Shown: positions 10,871 to 20,262 of the stretch, one piece after another
Layout of the letters: the number at the start of each line of letters is the position of its first letter
Numbering within the stretch: the stretch's first letter is position 1
NCBI GenBank assembly: GCA_037974335.1
Contig: CM075760.1
Coordinates: 37,643,609-37,707,608 of the forward strand
Direction of reading: 5' to 3'
Source: Prionace glauca
Lineage: Eukaryota; Chordata; Chondrichthyes; Carcharhiniformes; Carcharhinidae
DNA length: 64,000 nt
Notes under the pieces: model-generated
The model's database searches: none
What the model was told of the DNA's origin: nothing
What the model saw: the letters and a program-made list of their open reading frames with translations, nothing else
Translations under genes and position numbers: made by a program

Positions 10871-11316
10871 AATAAAAACAGGAAGGACTGGAATTTCTCA
10901 GCAGGGCTTGAAACAAATGTGGAGTTAATTTTCCGAGTTCAATATGATTCTTTTCAAACCAATAACTGAGTGTGAATTATAACAAGTAGCACAACATCAA
11001 GACTGCAAACACTTCCAGTATCACTAGTTTCGGTCTTTTTGAGCACACACTACTAACAGATATTTCAGATGGTGATTAACCATATTAGTCTGCACCTAGA
11101 AACCCATTAAATTCTGCTGGGGACTGAACGAGATGCGAATAAATGCTCGGTGTCAAAATCGAACTTTCCCCTCAGTGCACTTTATTTCATAGAAAACATT
11201 TGAGGGTGAAATCAGAGCAGTGATAACATGTCTTTAACACCGAGGTTCAGATAATGTTAAGCAACAAACTGAAATCAAACAATTTTCCCTTCCCCGACAT
11301 GAGAAAGCTTAATCAA

Positions 11317-11389
11317 AAGTCCTGCCCGGATTCGATCCGGGGACCTTGCGCGTGTGAGGCGAGTGTGATAACCGCTACACTACAGAAAC
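11317..11389 (-). pseudogene. tRNA-Val(CAC), degraded
   Basis: Minus-strand, 73 bases, anticodon CAC. The anticodon stem has two mismatches at its base, T54 is changed to A in the T loop (GGATCGAATCC), and the second acceptor pair is broken. The intact relatives are at 13135 and 56780. Probably inactive. Confidence 0.8.
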
Positions 11390-11796
11390 AGCTGGAAACA
11401 GGGTAGAGCAAACCTGCCTGTCTTCAATGTTCAACTGCGCTGTGTTGCTGCAGGTTCCGATGGTTAGACTGAGAGCCCATGTCACTGAATTCAGGAAGAT
11501 AACCGTTACTTTCAATCTGATTGTACATCTTATCCCCAACATCAACATTTAAAAGCATTCGTCCAGCAAATATCTAAAGGAGCAATGATTTCTGCCCATT
11601 CATTAACACATCATTTTCATCTTTCTTCCAATAATCATCCGCATTTTGTAACCTGTCGCTCCCCTTATTCCTTTGTTCTTCAAATCTGACATTTCCAATT
11701 CAGATACTGAAGAGGAAATCTCCCTGATACTGATTCCGCCAGAACTGGTGCAGACCGGGAAGTAACACAGGATTGTTGTACAGCAATAAATCTACA

Positions 11797-11868
11797 TTCC
11801 CTGACCGGGAATCGAACCCGGGCCGCGGCGGTGAAAGCACCGAATCCTAACCACTAGACCACCAGGGA
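11797..11868 (-). tRNA. tRNA-Glu(TTC)
   Basis: A 72-base minus-strand cloverleaf with acceptor TCCCTGG/TCAGGGA, anticodon loop CTTTCAC (TTC) and T arm CCGGG/TTCGATT/CCCGG. The stem G-T pair beside the loop matches the single-base shift from the CTC type seen at 13628. No T4 run directly follows (TTTA instead). Confidence 0.9.
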
Positions 11869-12009
11869 AGCTGGTAAACGCTTTATAAAATATTAATTTA
11901 TCCATGAACCACCTGCCTTTTGTTTTGTTTCTGTCTTTTTATTCACCAAATACAAATTTCTCCGTCACATTGCCATGCTTATATCACACACAAGTGATAT
12001 AAACTTGTG

Positions 12010-12047
12010 GCCACAGTGCAGAATCCAAACCACTGATCCAACAGGGA
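12010..12047 (-). pseudogene. tRNA-Glu 5'-half fragment
   Basis: The minus strand reads TCCCTGTTGGATCAGTGGTT and then GGATTC, resembling the 5' half of tRNA-Glu. The rest is unrelated. A copy is at 54583-54620. Confidence 0.5.
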
Positions 12048-12660
12048 AGCTGACAGTGACTTTCCCAATCAGCGGATCATCCTCATTTTAGCCTTTCTCT
12101 TCCTTCTCTTCCGTCACACAATAGGCAGGTTTCTCATTATAAAAACACACTCTGCTTATTTCCACACTTGACACCTGTCATCGAGCCTATGGTGGTGAAA
12201 ACGATGGCGTTGCACCATTGGAACACCCGGGTTCCGCCATCACCAGCTCAGTGTTACCTTGTTACTCCGGGACCCGGCAGTCAGAATGTTCTCCCACCCC
12301 CAGTAAGTGCCCAGAGTTCAGAAGCTGTGACATCTTCTTCAGAGCCTTCAGTCTATACTCAATGGAGACGAATATCACGCGAAGGCCATCTCCACCCCCC
12401 ATTACTTCCCTTCAAAAAACAGAGCAACAGGAAATTAAGAAACGACGAGCTTAAGGACAGTTTAAATGATGGTGAACCTTCAGTACAGCTCATTGTGTTT
12501 CTAAAGTGAGATGATTTCTGTTTGTTACACAGTTCAGGCTGACCTGATTCAGAGAAGGATCAGGCTCAATCCTCCCGATGGCCTTTCCCAACTCCATTTC
12601 TTTAAACGAATTTCAGAAACATTTCCATTAAATAATATGATTGTGACATATGTCAATGTG

Positions 12661-12728
12661 GTTGTATGTCCGAGCGGTCGAAGGCTCCAATCTCCGTGGA
12701 GGTGTGGGTTCGAATCCCAACGCGAGTG
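12661..12728 (+). pseudogene. tRNA-Leu pseudogene lacking 5' anticodon stem
   Basis: D arm (CCGAGCGGTCGAAGG), variable arm and T arm (GTGGG/TTCGAAT/CCCAA) of a tRNA-Leu are recognisable next to the intact gene at 55622. About 12 bases covering the 5' anticodon stem and most of the loop are missing. The identical deletion in 56292-56359 shows it predates the block duplication. Confidence 0.75.
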
Positions 12729-13134
12729 AAATGGATTGAAATTTTGATCCTTTCTGCTGTTGTAAGATTGAATGCAGCAGTGTGCGCAGTGTCGTTTTCG
12801 TCATGTGATTCTTCTGTGAAATGTGCGCTTTTTCCTCCAGTTCACTTACAGTATTACTTGTATCTGTCTGTTTGAGCAGACACTACTATCAGAAATTTCT
12901 GATGGTGAATAACCATATTCGTCTGCGCCCCTATAAACCCATTAAATTCTGTTGGAGACTGAACGAGATGCGAATAAATGCTCGGTGTCAAAATCGAACT
13001 TCCCCCTCAGTGCACCTTATTTCACAGAAAGTATTTGGGGGTGAAATCAGAGAAATGATAACATGTCTTTATAATGTGCAGCAACAAACTGAAACCAACA
13101 ATATCCCTTCTCCGACATAAGCAAGCTTAACGAT

Positions 13135-13207
13135 TGTTTCTGCCCGGTTTCGAACCGGGGACCTTTCGTGTGTGAGGCGAATGTGATAACCACTACACTA
13201 CAGAAAC
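13135..13207 (-). tRNA. tRNA-Val(CAC)
   Basis: Minus-strand 73-base cloverleaf with acceptor GTTTCTG/CAGAAAC, anticodon loop CTCACAC (CAC) and T arm CCCGG/TTCGAAA/CCGGG. One anticodon-stem pair is lost (C31-A39), whereas the copy at 56780 is perfect. Confidence 0.9.
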
Positions 13208-13627
13208 AACTGGAAAACTAACGGAGCAAATCAGCCTGTCTGTAATGTTCAACTGCGCTGTGTTGCTGCAGGTTCCGATGGTCAGACTGAGAGCCCATGT
13301 CACTGAATTCAGGAAGATAACCGTTACTTTCAATCTGATTGTACATCTTATCCCCAACATCAAAATTTAAAAGCGTTCGTCTCACAAATATCTAAGGGAG
13401 CAATGATTTCTACCCAATCATTAATGCATCATTTTCACCTTTCTTCGAATAATCTCAGCATTTGTATCATCAGCCCTTTGTAACCTGTCGCTCCCTTTTT
13501 TCTTTGTTCTTTAAATGTGACATTTCCAATTCAGATACTGAAAAGGAAATCTCCCTGATACTGATTCCGCCAGAGCAGTTGCAGACCGGGAAGTCACACA
13601 CGATTGTTGTACAACAATAAATCTACA

Positions 13628-13699
13628 TTCCCTGACCGGGAATCGAACCCGGGCCGCGGCGGTGAGAGCGCCGAATCCTAACCACTAGACCACCAGGGA
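13628..13699 (-). tRNA. tRNA-Glu(CTC)
   Basis: All four stems pair: acceptor TCCCTGG/TCAGGGA, anticodon CTC in loop CTCTCAC, T arm CCGGG/TTCGATT/CCCGG. The adjacent bases match the 57273 copy. Confidence 0.94.
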
Positions 13700-13771
13700 A
13701 GCTGATGAACACTTTATAAAATATTAATTTATCCATGAGCCACCTGCCTTTTGTTTTATTTCTACACAGGG

Positions 13772-13960
13772 ACACAATCTCAGGATAAGGAGCTGATGAT
13801 TCAGGACTGAGATCAGGAGAAATTGCTTCACTCAAAGGCTGGTGAATCTTGGGAATTCTCGACTCCGGAGGGTTCTGATGCTCCATCATTGAACACATTT
13901 CAGTTTGGGTTAGACTGATTTATGATCATTCCAGGAATGAATGGAAACAGGAATATGGAA
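13772..13960 (+). mobile_element. Old CR1-type LINE scrap
   Basis: Traces of the CR1 C-terminal region (GAGAAATTGCTTCACTCAAA, GGTGAATCTTGGGAATTCTC) without a reading frame. A copy lies at about 57410-57605. Confidence 0.55.
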
Positions 13961-14023
13961 TTGGAACAAATACTCAGCCACAAGTTCATTTTTCATTTTT
14001 TTTAATGTTTAAAGGCATAATTA

Positions 14024-14118
14024 CACATATATATTATATATATATGATATATATATATATGTAATGGTGTACAGATATATATATGTGTATATGTATATAT
14101 AATGTTATATGTAATATA
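14024..14118. repeat. AT-rich microsatellite
   Basis: Imperfect TATA/ATGT tract. A nearly identical copy is at 57670-57762, so it was carried along in the block duplication. Confidence 0.9.
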
Positions 14119-14204
14119 CTTGAAGTCAATCGTCATTAAATAATGTTGGTAATACCAGATAACAGTACAACCGGGAACAGTTCACACCTATTTTTTATTG
14201 GCAC

Positions 14205-14290
14205 CCACGGACCCATTGCCAACAGGCAACTGTTTAACCGTGAATGCTGATGGTGAGGAAATAGTAAAATCCCGTCCCTGGGTGGTCTCG
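14205..14290 (-). pseudogene. tRNA-Asn 3' fragment with flank
   Basis: The words GGCAACTGTTTAACCGTGAA and TCCCTGGGTGGTCTCGA repeat the 3' flank and 3' end of tRNA-Asn at 15329. The anticodon part is absent. The same scrap is at about 57850-57935. Confidence 0.55.
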
Positions 14291-14668
14291 ATTTCTGAAC
14301 GGACTAAGGAAAAAAATGAGCGCCAAGGAATGGAAAATCCAGCGAAAAAGAGACATGTGTCCAATTATAATGAAATATTATTTGATAATGTCTGGACGAT
14401 AAAATAGACAAATCTTTAAATCACAAAATGGTAAGTTTATACAATAATTAGCTGGTAATCGACATGTTCAGTAACCGGAAGGTAAATATGAATGCAAGTA
14501 TTAAATTCGCTATCCTTTGGCCAGATTTCCCTGTGAATTTTACTGACAGAGATATTAATGCCATTGCTCTACTGATTGTTCCCTTTCCATGGAAACAGGG
14601 AAATAAATTTTCCTCAAATATCTTCTCAAACCTGCTGCACTAACCTTGTGATTAAAATGATACATCAC

Positions 14669-14681
14669 CGCCATCTGCTGG
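14669..14681 (-). promoter_or_regulatory. CTCF-like motif (perfect core)
   Basis: On the minus strand CCAGCAGATGGCG fits the CTCF core exactly, flanked by GCC and GTG. The site is conserved at 58314-58326. Confidence 0.55.
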
Positions 14682-15031
14682 CGGCCCACAGAGACTGCAG
14701 GCGCTGGGGCTTGTGAGTCTGCGAACCGGTTACTGAAATATAAATATTGAACGATATTGTCCGAGATTGGAGTTTGTAAAAGGATCTCGGCTGGCGTATT
14801 CGCCCTTTTTATAACCAGGCACCGCAGATAAACACTGTTCTTCATTTCCTATTGAGAGATAATGTCTGGAGATTGAAGTTGGGATTATTTGAAACTTCAA
14901 ATTGTACATTCGATGCAGTTATCAGAGTTAATCAAATTCAGAATCTTAGTGGGTAAACATTGCTGCCCTCTGCAATTCGCTTGTCAGACATTTTCACGGT
15001 TTAGTCTTAAAAAAGGTACAAAGAATCAGAC

Positions 15032-15037
<6 letters not shown>

Positions 15038-15065
<28 letters not shown>
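15038..15065. repeat. CA microsatellite
   Basis: Uninterrupted AC dinucleotides. It is longer than the counterpart at 58681-58700. Confidence 0.95.
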
Positions 15066-15067
<2 letters not shown>

Positions 15068-15328
15068 GTATTGGAGCCGACAGAGAAACAAGGGGGCATA
15101 CACAGATTCAGGGACACATATAGATGCAGGGGCACACTAGATTCAGATACACCAAGATTCAGGCGCAGACATGTAGAGATCCTGGTGACTCGAAAGATAC
15201 AAGGGCACACACAATGTCTCGGCTTGTACACGACCAAACTCTCTCTCGTGGTTCCAAACTTTTCAATGAGTTGAAGCAGGCAACTGTTTTACCCGTGAAT
15301 GCTGATAGTGAGAAAAATAACAAAAATC

Positions 15329-15402
15329 CGTCACTGGGTGGTCTCGAACAACCAACCTTTCGGTTAACAGCTAAACGCGCTGACCCATTGCGCCACAGAG
15401 AC
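15329..15402 (-). tRNA. tRNA-Asn(GTT), slightly damaged
   Basis: Minus-strand 74 bases with anticodon GTT. Compared with 58964 it has a broken pair in the anticodon stem (TTTAG/CCGAA), a changed T-stem base and CAGTGAC in the acceptor. TTTTT follows. Possibly inactive. Confidence 0.8.
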
Positions 15403-15843
15403 TGAGACAACAGCAGTTAAATATATTCTAAACGAGTGTGTCAATGACCACAATTCTATTTCTGAAAACCTGTTCCAGAACTGCAGCATGACCGCACTGT
15501 TTACAATTCTATACAAGTCTCTTTAGTTCCGTTGATCCCGCAGCACTGCTGTAGTGTGTTGGTTATTCCCTTTCTCCTATGAACGGGCAGGTAAAATGAA
15601 TCCATGTTTCTTATCACAGGCAGGAATTCAACGGGAGGGAAGGGAACGAACCACCAGTAGCCCAACGATCCAATACTTTCCACTCAATCATCAATAATAA
15701 CGTTCACAACTGCACCTCCTTCCGAATATTGTGATCCATTTCCCTCGCGATTTGTTCCAATACTTAATATTTCCCTTGTTTTCTCCTAATTTTGGCAGGA
15801 GATTCGCGTCAATATACAGGGTGAACGGAGAAAGAAGAAGCTT

Positions 15844-15914
15844 TGCATTGGCCGGGAATCGAACCCGGGCCTCCCGCGTGGCAGGCGAGAATTCTACCAC
15901 TGAACCACCAATGC
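15844..15914 (-). tRNA. tRNA-Gly(GCC)
   Basis: Minus-strand 71-base cloverleaf with all stems paired and anticodon GCC in loop TGCCACG. It carries the canonical TCGCCTGCC that the 2084 copy has lost. Confidence 0.95.
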
Positions 15915-16374
15915 TGTTCTTGTTAGTCCAACCCCTACATGCTCTCTCTTCCTTCACACTCAGCAGCATTGTAATTTTCTGACTTTATCTTTTCGTTCCC
16001 CAAATGCCCACAAATGCTCTCACTCAAATCTCACACGCAACATCGCACAAGCCTCTCATGCTGTTCAACACCTTCCTTTCATTCACAACCACATCTCAAA
16101 CTTTCAACCTTCCTCCAAAACACAAACACTCTGCAACAGTCCCCCTCTCACACAGCCTCATTCTCCCAAATAAGCCTCTGCTTTCATCACATCAGTCTAA
16201 ACACACTTAAAACGTATTCAAATGATTTGCACACCGCCTCTTGCACTCAACCCATATCACTACAATACGCATCATGCCATTCTGCAAAAGCTTTAAGTTG
16301 CTACTTTTCTTCAAAGCTGGTACCCAGTGCGACACCAGGCCAAACCTCCACTTTCAACACTTGATAACACTTAT

Positions 16375-16510
16375 ATAGGGTTACAAGTTAGCTCGGAATG
16401 AGTTAAAAAAAATAGGAGAGCTAGGAGGGGGCACGAGAAGTCCTTGGCAAGTCGGATAAAGGAAAACCCCAAAGCTTTTTACTCTTACGTTAAAAATGCA
16501 TTAAATCTTC
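16375..16510 (+). mobile_element. CR1 LINE fragment
   Basis: Matches the CR1 coding region just before the reverse transcriptase (AGTTAGCTCGGAATGAG, then GGAAAACCCCAAAGC for ENPKA). Interrupted and short. Copies: 1495-1630 (inverted) and about 60010-60150 (direct). Confidence 0.65.
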
Positions 16511-16515
16511 ACATA

Positions 16516-16573
16516 TCGAGGCTAGTCTGCGATATCTGAAAGCGCTGAATCCTAACCACGAGACCCCCAGGAT
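16516..16573 (-). pseudogene. tRNA-Glu pseudogene
   Basis: Mirror image of 1421-1478. D arm and anticodon-side bases of tRNA-Glu can be read, while the 3' half has decayed. Confidence 0.65.
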
Positions 16574-16964
16574 CCCATCTGCCTGATTCTCCCAGACACT
16601 GGTTACAGGAATGTGCACAGCGCCAATTGTCCGCACTCACACACTCCTTCCTGTCTGTTAAGATTTGAAATTGTTTATATTTTCACATTGGCTTCCAGTG
16701 TGATGAAATCAGAGCTGTGATAAGCTGATGTTGTTCAGTGGATTTACTGCAGTAAGGTTTATGTCAGTTCGATGCAAACATTGGTGTTTGAATGTAGTCA
16801 GTTACAGTGAAATTTAATACGTTGGAAAGTAGCCTACTCGCTTTTACAGGAGGAACCAGCAAGGGCAATGTAAATCTGAATTGTGCAACGGCACTGATAT
16901 TTCTCCCTGCTGTTCAAATTGGCACAAGTATTGATCCACGACTTTCAAGATTCACCCCGTGTTA

Positions 16965-17036
16965 GGTTCTGTGGTGTAATGGTTAGCACTCTGGAATCTG
17001 AATCCAGCGATCCGAGTTCAAATCTCGGCAGAACCT
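16965..17036 (+). tRNA. tRNA-Gln(CTG)
   Basis: Perfect acceptor GGTTCTG/CAGAACC, anticodon stem CTGGA/TCCAG with loop ATCTGAA (CTG), T arm CCGAG/TTCAAAT/CTCGG. A TTTT run begins four bases downstream. It is the intact partner of the TTA variant at 970-1041. Confidence 0.95.
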
Positions 17037-17306
17037 TGTTTTAATTTGCAAATACAGATGATGGATTGGCAGAAGGGTGTTTCGTTTAAATTTATCACCA
17101 AATCCAAATCGAAAGAAAAATTTGCCAGCCCGTTGAACTGCTGTTACTCAATTCAAGGACAATTAGGATTGGTAGTAAATGAATAAAGACAATCTCAATA
17201 ATGGACCTTTTCCTCACAAGTAAAAGCAAACTTTCTGACAGTTCATGTGCCTGAAACTTTCGAAACATCGAGCTAATATGTAACAACTATCCTAATGATC
17301 ACATGT

Positions 17307-17379
17307 GGGCCGGTGGCGCAATGGATAACGCGTCTGACTACGGATCAGAAGATTCCAGGTTCGACTCCTGGTTGGCTCA
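17307..17379 (+). tRNA. tRNA-Arg(ACG)
   Basis: A 73-base cloverleaf with anticodon loop CTACGGA (ACG), D arm GCGC and T arm CCAGG/TTCGACT/CCTGG. The acceptor GGGCCGG/TTGGCTC relies on three G-T pairs. No T4 run lies close by. Confidence 0.93.
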
Positions 17380-18053
17380 GTACAAACCTTTAAAAGGTGT
17401 TCATAAATTCCTTGTTACTTTCGATGAAAAAAGTATTTAATATCTTTATACTTATTCAGACAAATGTTTGCAAGCATCTTTTCAGCTTCTCTGGAGAAAG
17501 TAATGTTAGGAAATTGCTAATGAACAGCAACCGACTATTTTACGTTATTTTTTTCGGGAAAAAAATCATTCAATAAGATTAGGATGTTAAATAAATGCTA
17601 ACCGCAAATACATTTTGGACAAAATTCAACATGTCTTTGAGAATTTACACAATTTTGTCATTTTTTTCATAAAATTCAGCATTTCTGATTTTGGAGAAAG
17701 CATTTCAAGCTGAGGTCAGAGCAGAGATAATATGACTGTAACATCGAGATTCTGATAATATTCAGCACCAAACTGAAATCATACAGACTTCCCTCACCCT
17801 AGCATGTTTCAGATGGTGATTAACTATGTTAGTCTGCACCTAAACCTATTAAATTGTCTTGTAGACTCGATTACTTGCTGATATGTGCAGGTGTCAAAAT
17901 AGGAACGTTTCTTTCCTGACAATGCATCAAACAATTTATCATTTCTTATTTGACACAAAGCATTTGAGGCCGAGGCCAGAGCGAAGATACTATGTAGGTA
18001 ACATCGAGATTCAGATAATGTTCAGGAACAAAATGCCCCGGCCGATGAAGGCA

Positions 18054-18266
18054 TGCTTTAAGGTGCGAGGGGCAAGGTTTCAAGGAGATTGACATGGCAG
18101 ATTTTTTGCACAGAGAGCAATGGATGCCTGGAACTCGCTGCTGGGGGAGAGATAGTAGAAGCGGATGCTGTTGTGACTTTTAAGTCATTGACAAGTACAT
18201 GAATAGGATGGGAATAGAGGGATATGGTCCCGGAAGGATAGGGGGTTTTAGATGAGTCGGGCAGCA
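18054..18266 (+). mobile_element. CR1-type LINE 3' fragment (second family)
   Basis: CR1 C-terminal traces (GTGCGAGGGGCAAGGTTTCA, ACATGAATAGGATGGGAATA, GGTCCCGGAAGG). It ends abruptly at GGGCAGCATGA, where the next CR1 begins, so the longer element appears to have landed in or beside this one. Confidence 0.6.
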
Positions 18267-20115
18267 TGATTTTGGCTGATAGGATTAAGGAGAACCCTAA
18301 GGCGTTTTACAGGTATGTCAAGAACAGAAGGTTGGTTAGGACAAGATTAGGGCCAGTTACAGACAGTAGAGGGAAGTTGTGTGTGGAACCGGAGGAGATT
18401 GGAGAGGCGTTGAACCAATATTTCTCTTCGGTGTTCACGCAAGGGGACAGGAATGTAGCTGAGGAGGACACTGGGGTGCAGGGGTGTGTAATAGATAGTA
18501 TTGCAGTTGATACGGGGGATGTGCTGGATATTTTAGAGGGATTGAAAGTAGATAAGTCCCCTGGTCCAGATGGGATTTACCCTAGGATTCTTTGGGAGGC
18601 AAGAGGGGTGATTGCGGAGCCTCTGGCTCTGATCTTCAGGTCGTCGTTAGTCTCTGGTATAGTACCAGAAGATTGGAGGACAGCAAATGTTGTCCCATTG
18701 TTTAAGAAGGGGAGAAGGGACTTCCCTGGGAATTATAGACCGGTGAGTCTTACTTCTGTGGTGGGTAAGGTTTTGGAAAGGATTATTAGAGACAGGATTT
18801 ATAGTTATTTGGAAAGTAATGAGTTGATTAGAGACAGTCAGCATGGTTTTGTAGCGGGTAGGTCATGCCTTACTAACCTTATCGAGTTCTTTGAGAAAGT
18901 GACCAAAGAGGTGCATAGGGGTAAGGCAGTTGATGTGGTGTATATGGATTTTAGCAAGGCGTTTGATAAGATTCACCATGGTAGGCTTCTGCAGAAAATG
19001 CAGATGTATGGGATTGGGGGTGATCTAGGTAATTGGATCAGGAATTGGCTAGCAGATAGGAGACAGAGTGGTGGTTGATGGGAAATATTCGTCATGGAGT
19101 TCGGTTACAAGTGGTGTGCCTCAGGGATCTGTTTTGGGGCCACTGCTGTTTGTAATTTTTATTAATGATCTGGATGAGGGTATAGTTGGGTGGATTAGTA
19201 AGTTTGCTGATGACACCAAAGTCGGAGGTGTGGTAGATTGTGAGGAAGGGTGTCATAGTTTGCAGGATGACTTAGATAGGTTGCAGAGCTGGGCTGAGAG
19301 GTGGCGGATGGAGTTTAATGTGGAGAAGTGTGAGGTAATTCATTTCGGTAGGAATAACAGATGTGTTGAGTATAGGGCTAACGGGAGGACTTTGAATAGT
19401 GTGGAGGAGCAGAGGGATCTAGGTGTATGTGTACATAGATCCCTGAAAGTTGGGAATCAAGTGGATAAGGTTGTTAAGAAGGCATACGGAGTTTTGGCAT
19501 TTATTGGTAGGGGGATTGAATTTAGGAGTCGCAGCGTCATGATGCAACTGTACACATCTCTGGTGCGGCCGCACTTGGAGTTTTGTGTGCAGTTCTGGTC
19601 CCCACATTACAGGAAGGATGTGGAGGCTTTGGAGAGGGTGCAGAGGAGGTTTACCAGGATGTTGCCTGGTATGGAGGGGAGATCCTATGAGGAGAGATTG
19701 AGAGATTTGGGGTTGTTTTCGCTGGAAAGAAGGCGGCTAAGAGGGGATCTCATTGAAACATATAAGATGATTAGAGGTTTAGACAGGGTAGATAGTGATA
19801 GCCTTTTTCCTAGGATGGAGAAAGCTAGCACGAGGGGGCACGATTTTAAATTAAGGGGGGGTAGTTATAGGACAGATGTCAGGGGTAGGTTCTTTACCCA
19901 GAGGGTGGTGAGGGACTGGAATGCCCTGCCAGCTGCAGTTGTAAATGCACCTAGTTTGGGGGCGTTTAAAAGATCTGTGGATAGGTTTATGGATGAAAAG
20001 GGATTGGTTTAGGCTAGTGGGTCATTGTTTTGTAACTGGTCGGCGCAACATCGTGGGCCGAAGGGCCTGTTCTGCGCTGTAATGTTCTATGTTATATGTT
20101 CTATGTTCTATGTTT
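18266..20115 (+). mobile_element. CR1-type LINE with near-complete reverse transcriptase
   Basis: Two overlapping open frames, 18266-19078 and 19068-20012, cover the end of the endonuclease-RT linker (IKENPKAFYRYVKNRR), the RT fingers and palm (DKSPGPDGIYPRIL, NYRPVSLTSVVGKVLE, YMDFSKAFDKIHH) and then SGVPQGSVLGPLLF, the catalytic FADDTK, and the typical CR1 tail (RGDLIETYKMIRG, FFTQRVVRDWNALPAAVV). The only visible coding break is a frame change at about 19068-19078 (RQSGG against the expected RQRVVVDG), best explained by loss of two bases. The element is 5' truncated (no endonuclease domain) and ends in ATGTTCTATGTT repeats. Its 3' end abuts the receptor exon at 20116. Confidence 0.92.
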
Positions 20116-20262
20116 AAAAGTAGATGCGACCGATCCGATTGAGGATGACGGCAGAAATGATGACCAGGAAATCACTCACCGCAATCGCCACCAGGTAGTA
20201 GGTGATGCACCGGGAGAGTCCACACCGTCCTCGGCATAAGATTACAATCGCCAACAAGTTGG
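20116..20262 (-). pseudogene. GPR139-like receptor, exon 2 remnant (TM1-TM2)
   Basis: Minus strand. An acceptor (TCTCACAG) at 20263-20270 precedes an open frame reading ANLLAIVILCRGRCGLSRCI, then TYYLVAIAVSDFLVIISAVI. That is transmembrane helix 1, the short intracellular loop and helix 2 of a rhodopsin-like receptor, with the AxSD helix-2 motif. The CRGRCGLS loop is what I know from GPR139/GPR142-type receptors, which are numerous in sharks. The coding sequence stops at the CR1 3' end, and the remaining helices are not found on the other side of the LINE, so the gene is truncated. Together with exon 1 at 22056 it makes a 24 + about 49 codon remnant. Receptor class is confident, exact member is not. 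Confidence 0.78.

Larger units (their letters stand above)
11046..11880. repeat. Internal tandem duplicate (Val+Glu module), copy 1
   Basis: Aligns with 12879-13712. Both carry minus-strand tRNA-Val and tRNA-Glu with the same roughly 400-base spacer (AACTGCGCTGTGTTGCTGCA is shared). Copy 1 is missing from the right-hand tRNA block. Confidence 0.85.
12879..13712. repeat. Internal tandem duplicate (Val+Glu module), copy 2
   Basis: Second copy of the module at 11046-11880. A third, nearly identical to this one, lies at about 56510-57357 inside tRNA block B. Confidence 0.85.
9622..16520. repeat. tRNA block, copy A of direct duplication
   Basis: Matches 53293-60157 in the same orientation. Order: tRNA-Thr, CR1 scrap, Leu pseudogene, Val, Glu, AT microsatellite, Asn fragment, CTCF-like motif, CA repeat, Asn, Gly. 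Copy B lacks the part holding tRNA-Val 11317 and tRNA-Glu 11797, and has an extra about 1 kb holding tRNA-Leu(TAG). Confidence 0.9.
14262..18002. repeat. Right arm of large inverted repeat (tRNA cluster)
   Basis: Reverse-complement partner of the left arm at 1-3700, separated from it by about 10.5 kb. It carries the better preserved tRNA-Gly, Gln and Arg. Its 14262-16520 part is copied again, in direct orientation, near 57900-60157. Confidence 0.88.

Noticed and set aside
16004-16364. 116-codon frame repeated near 1640-2390 and 59653-60003
   Set aside because: Present in each copy of the tRNA block but with no domain, no start context and a simple Ser/Thr/His-rich composition. Not supported as a gene.
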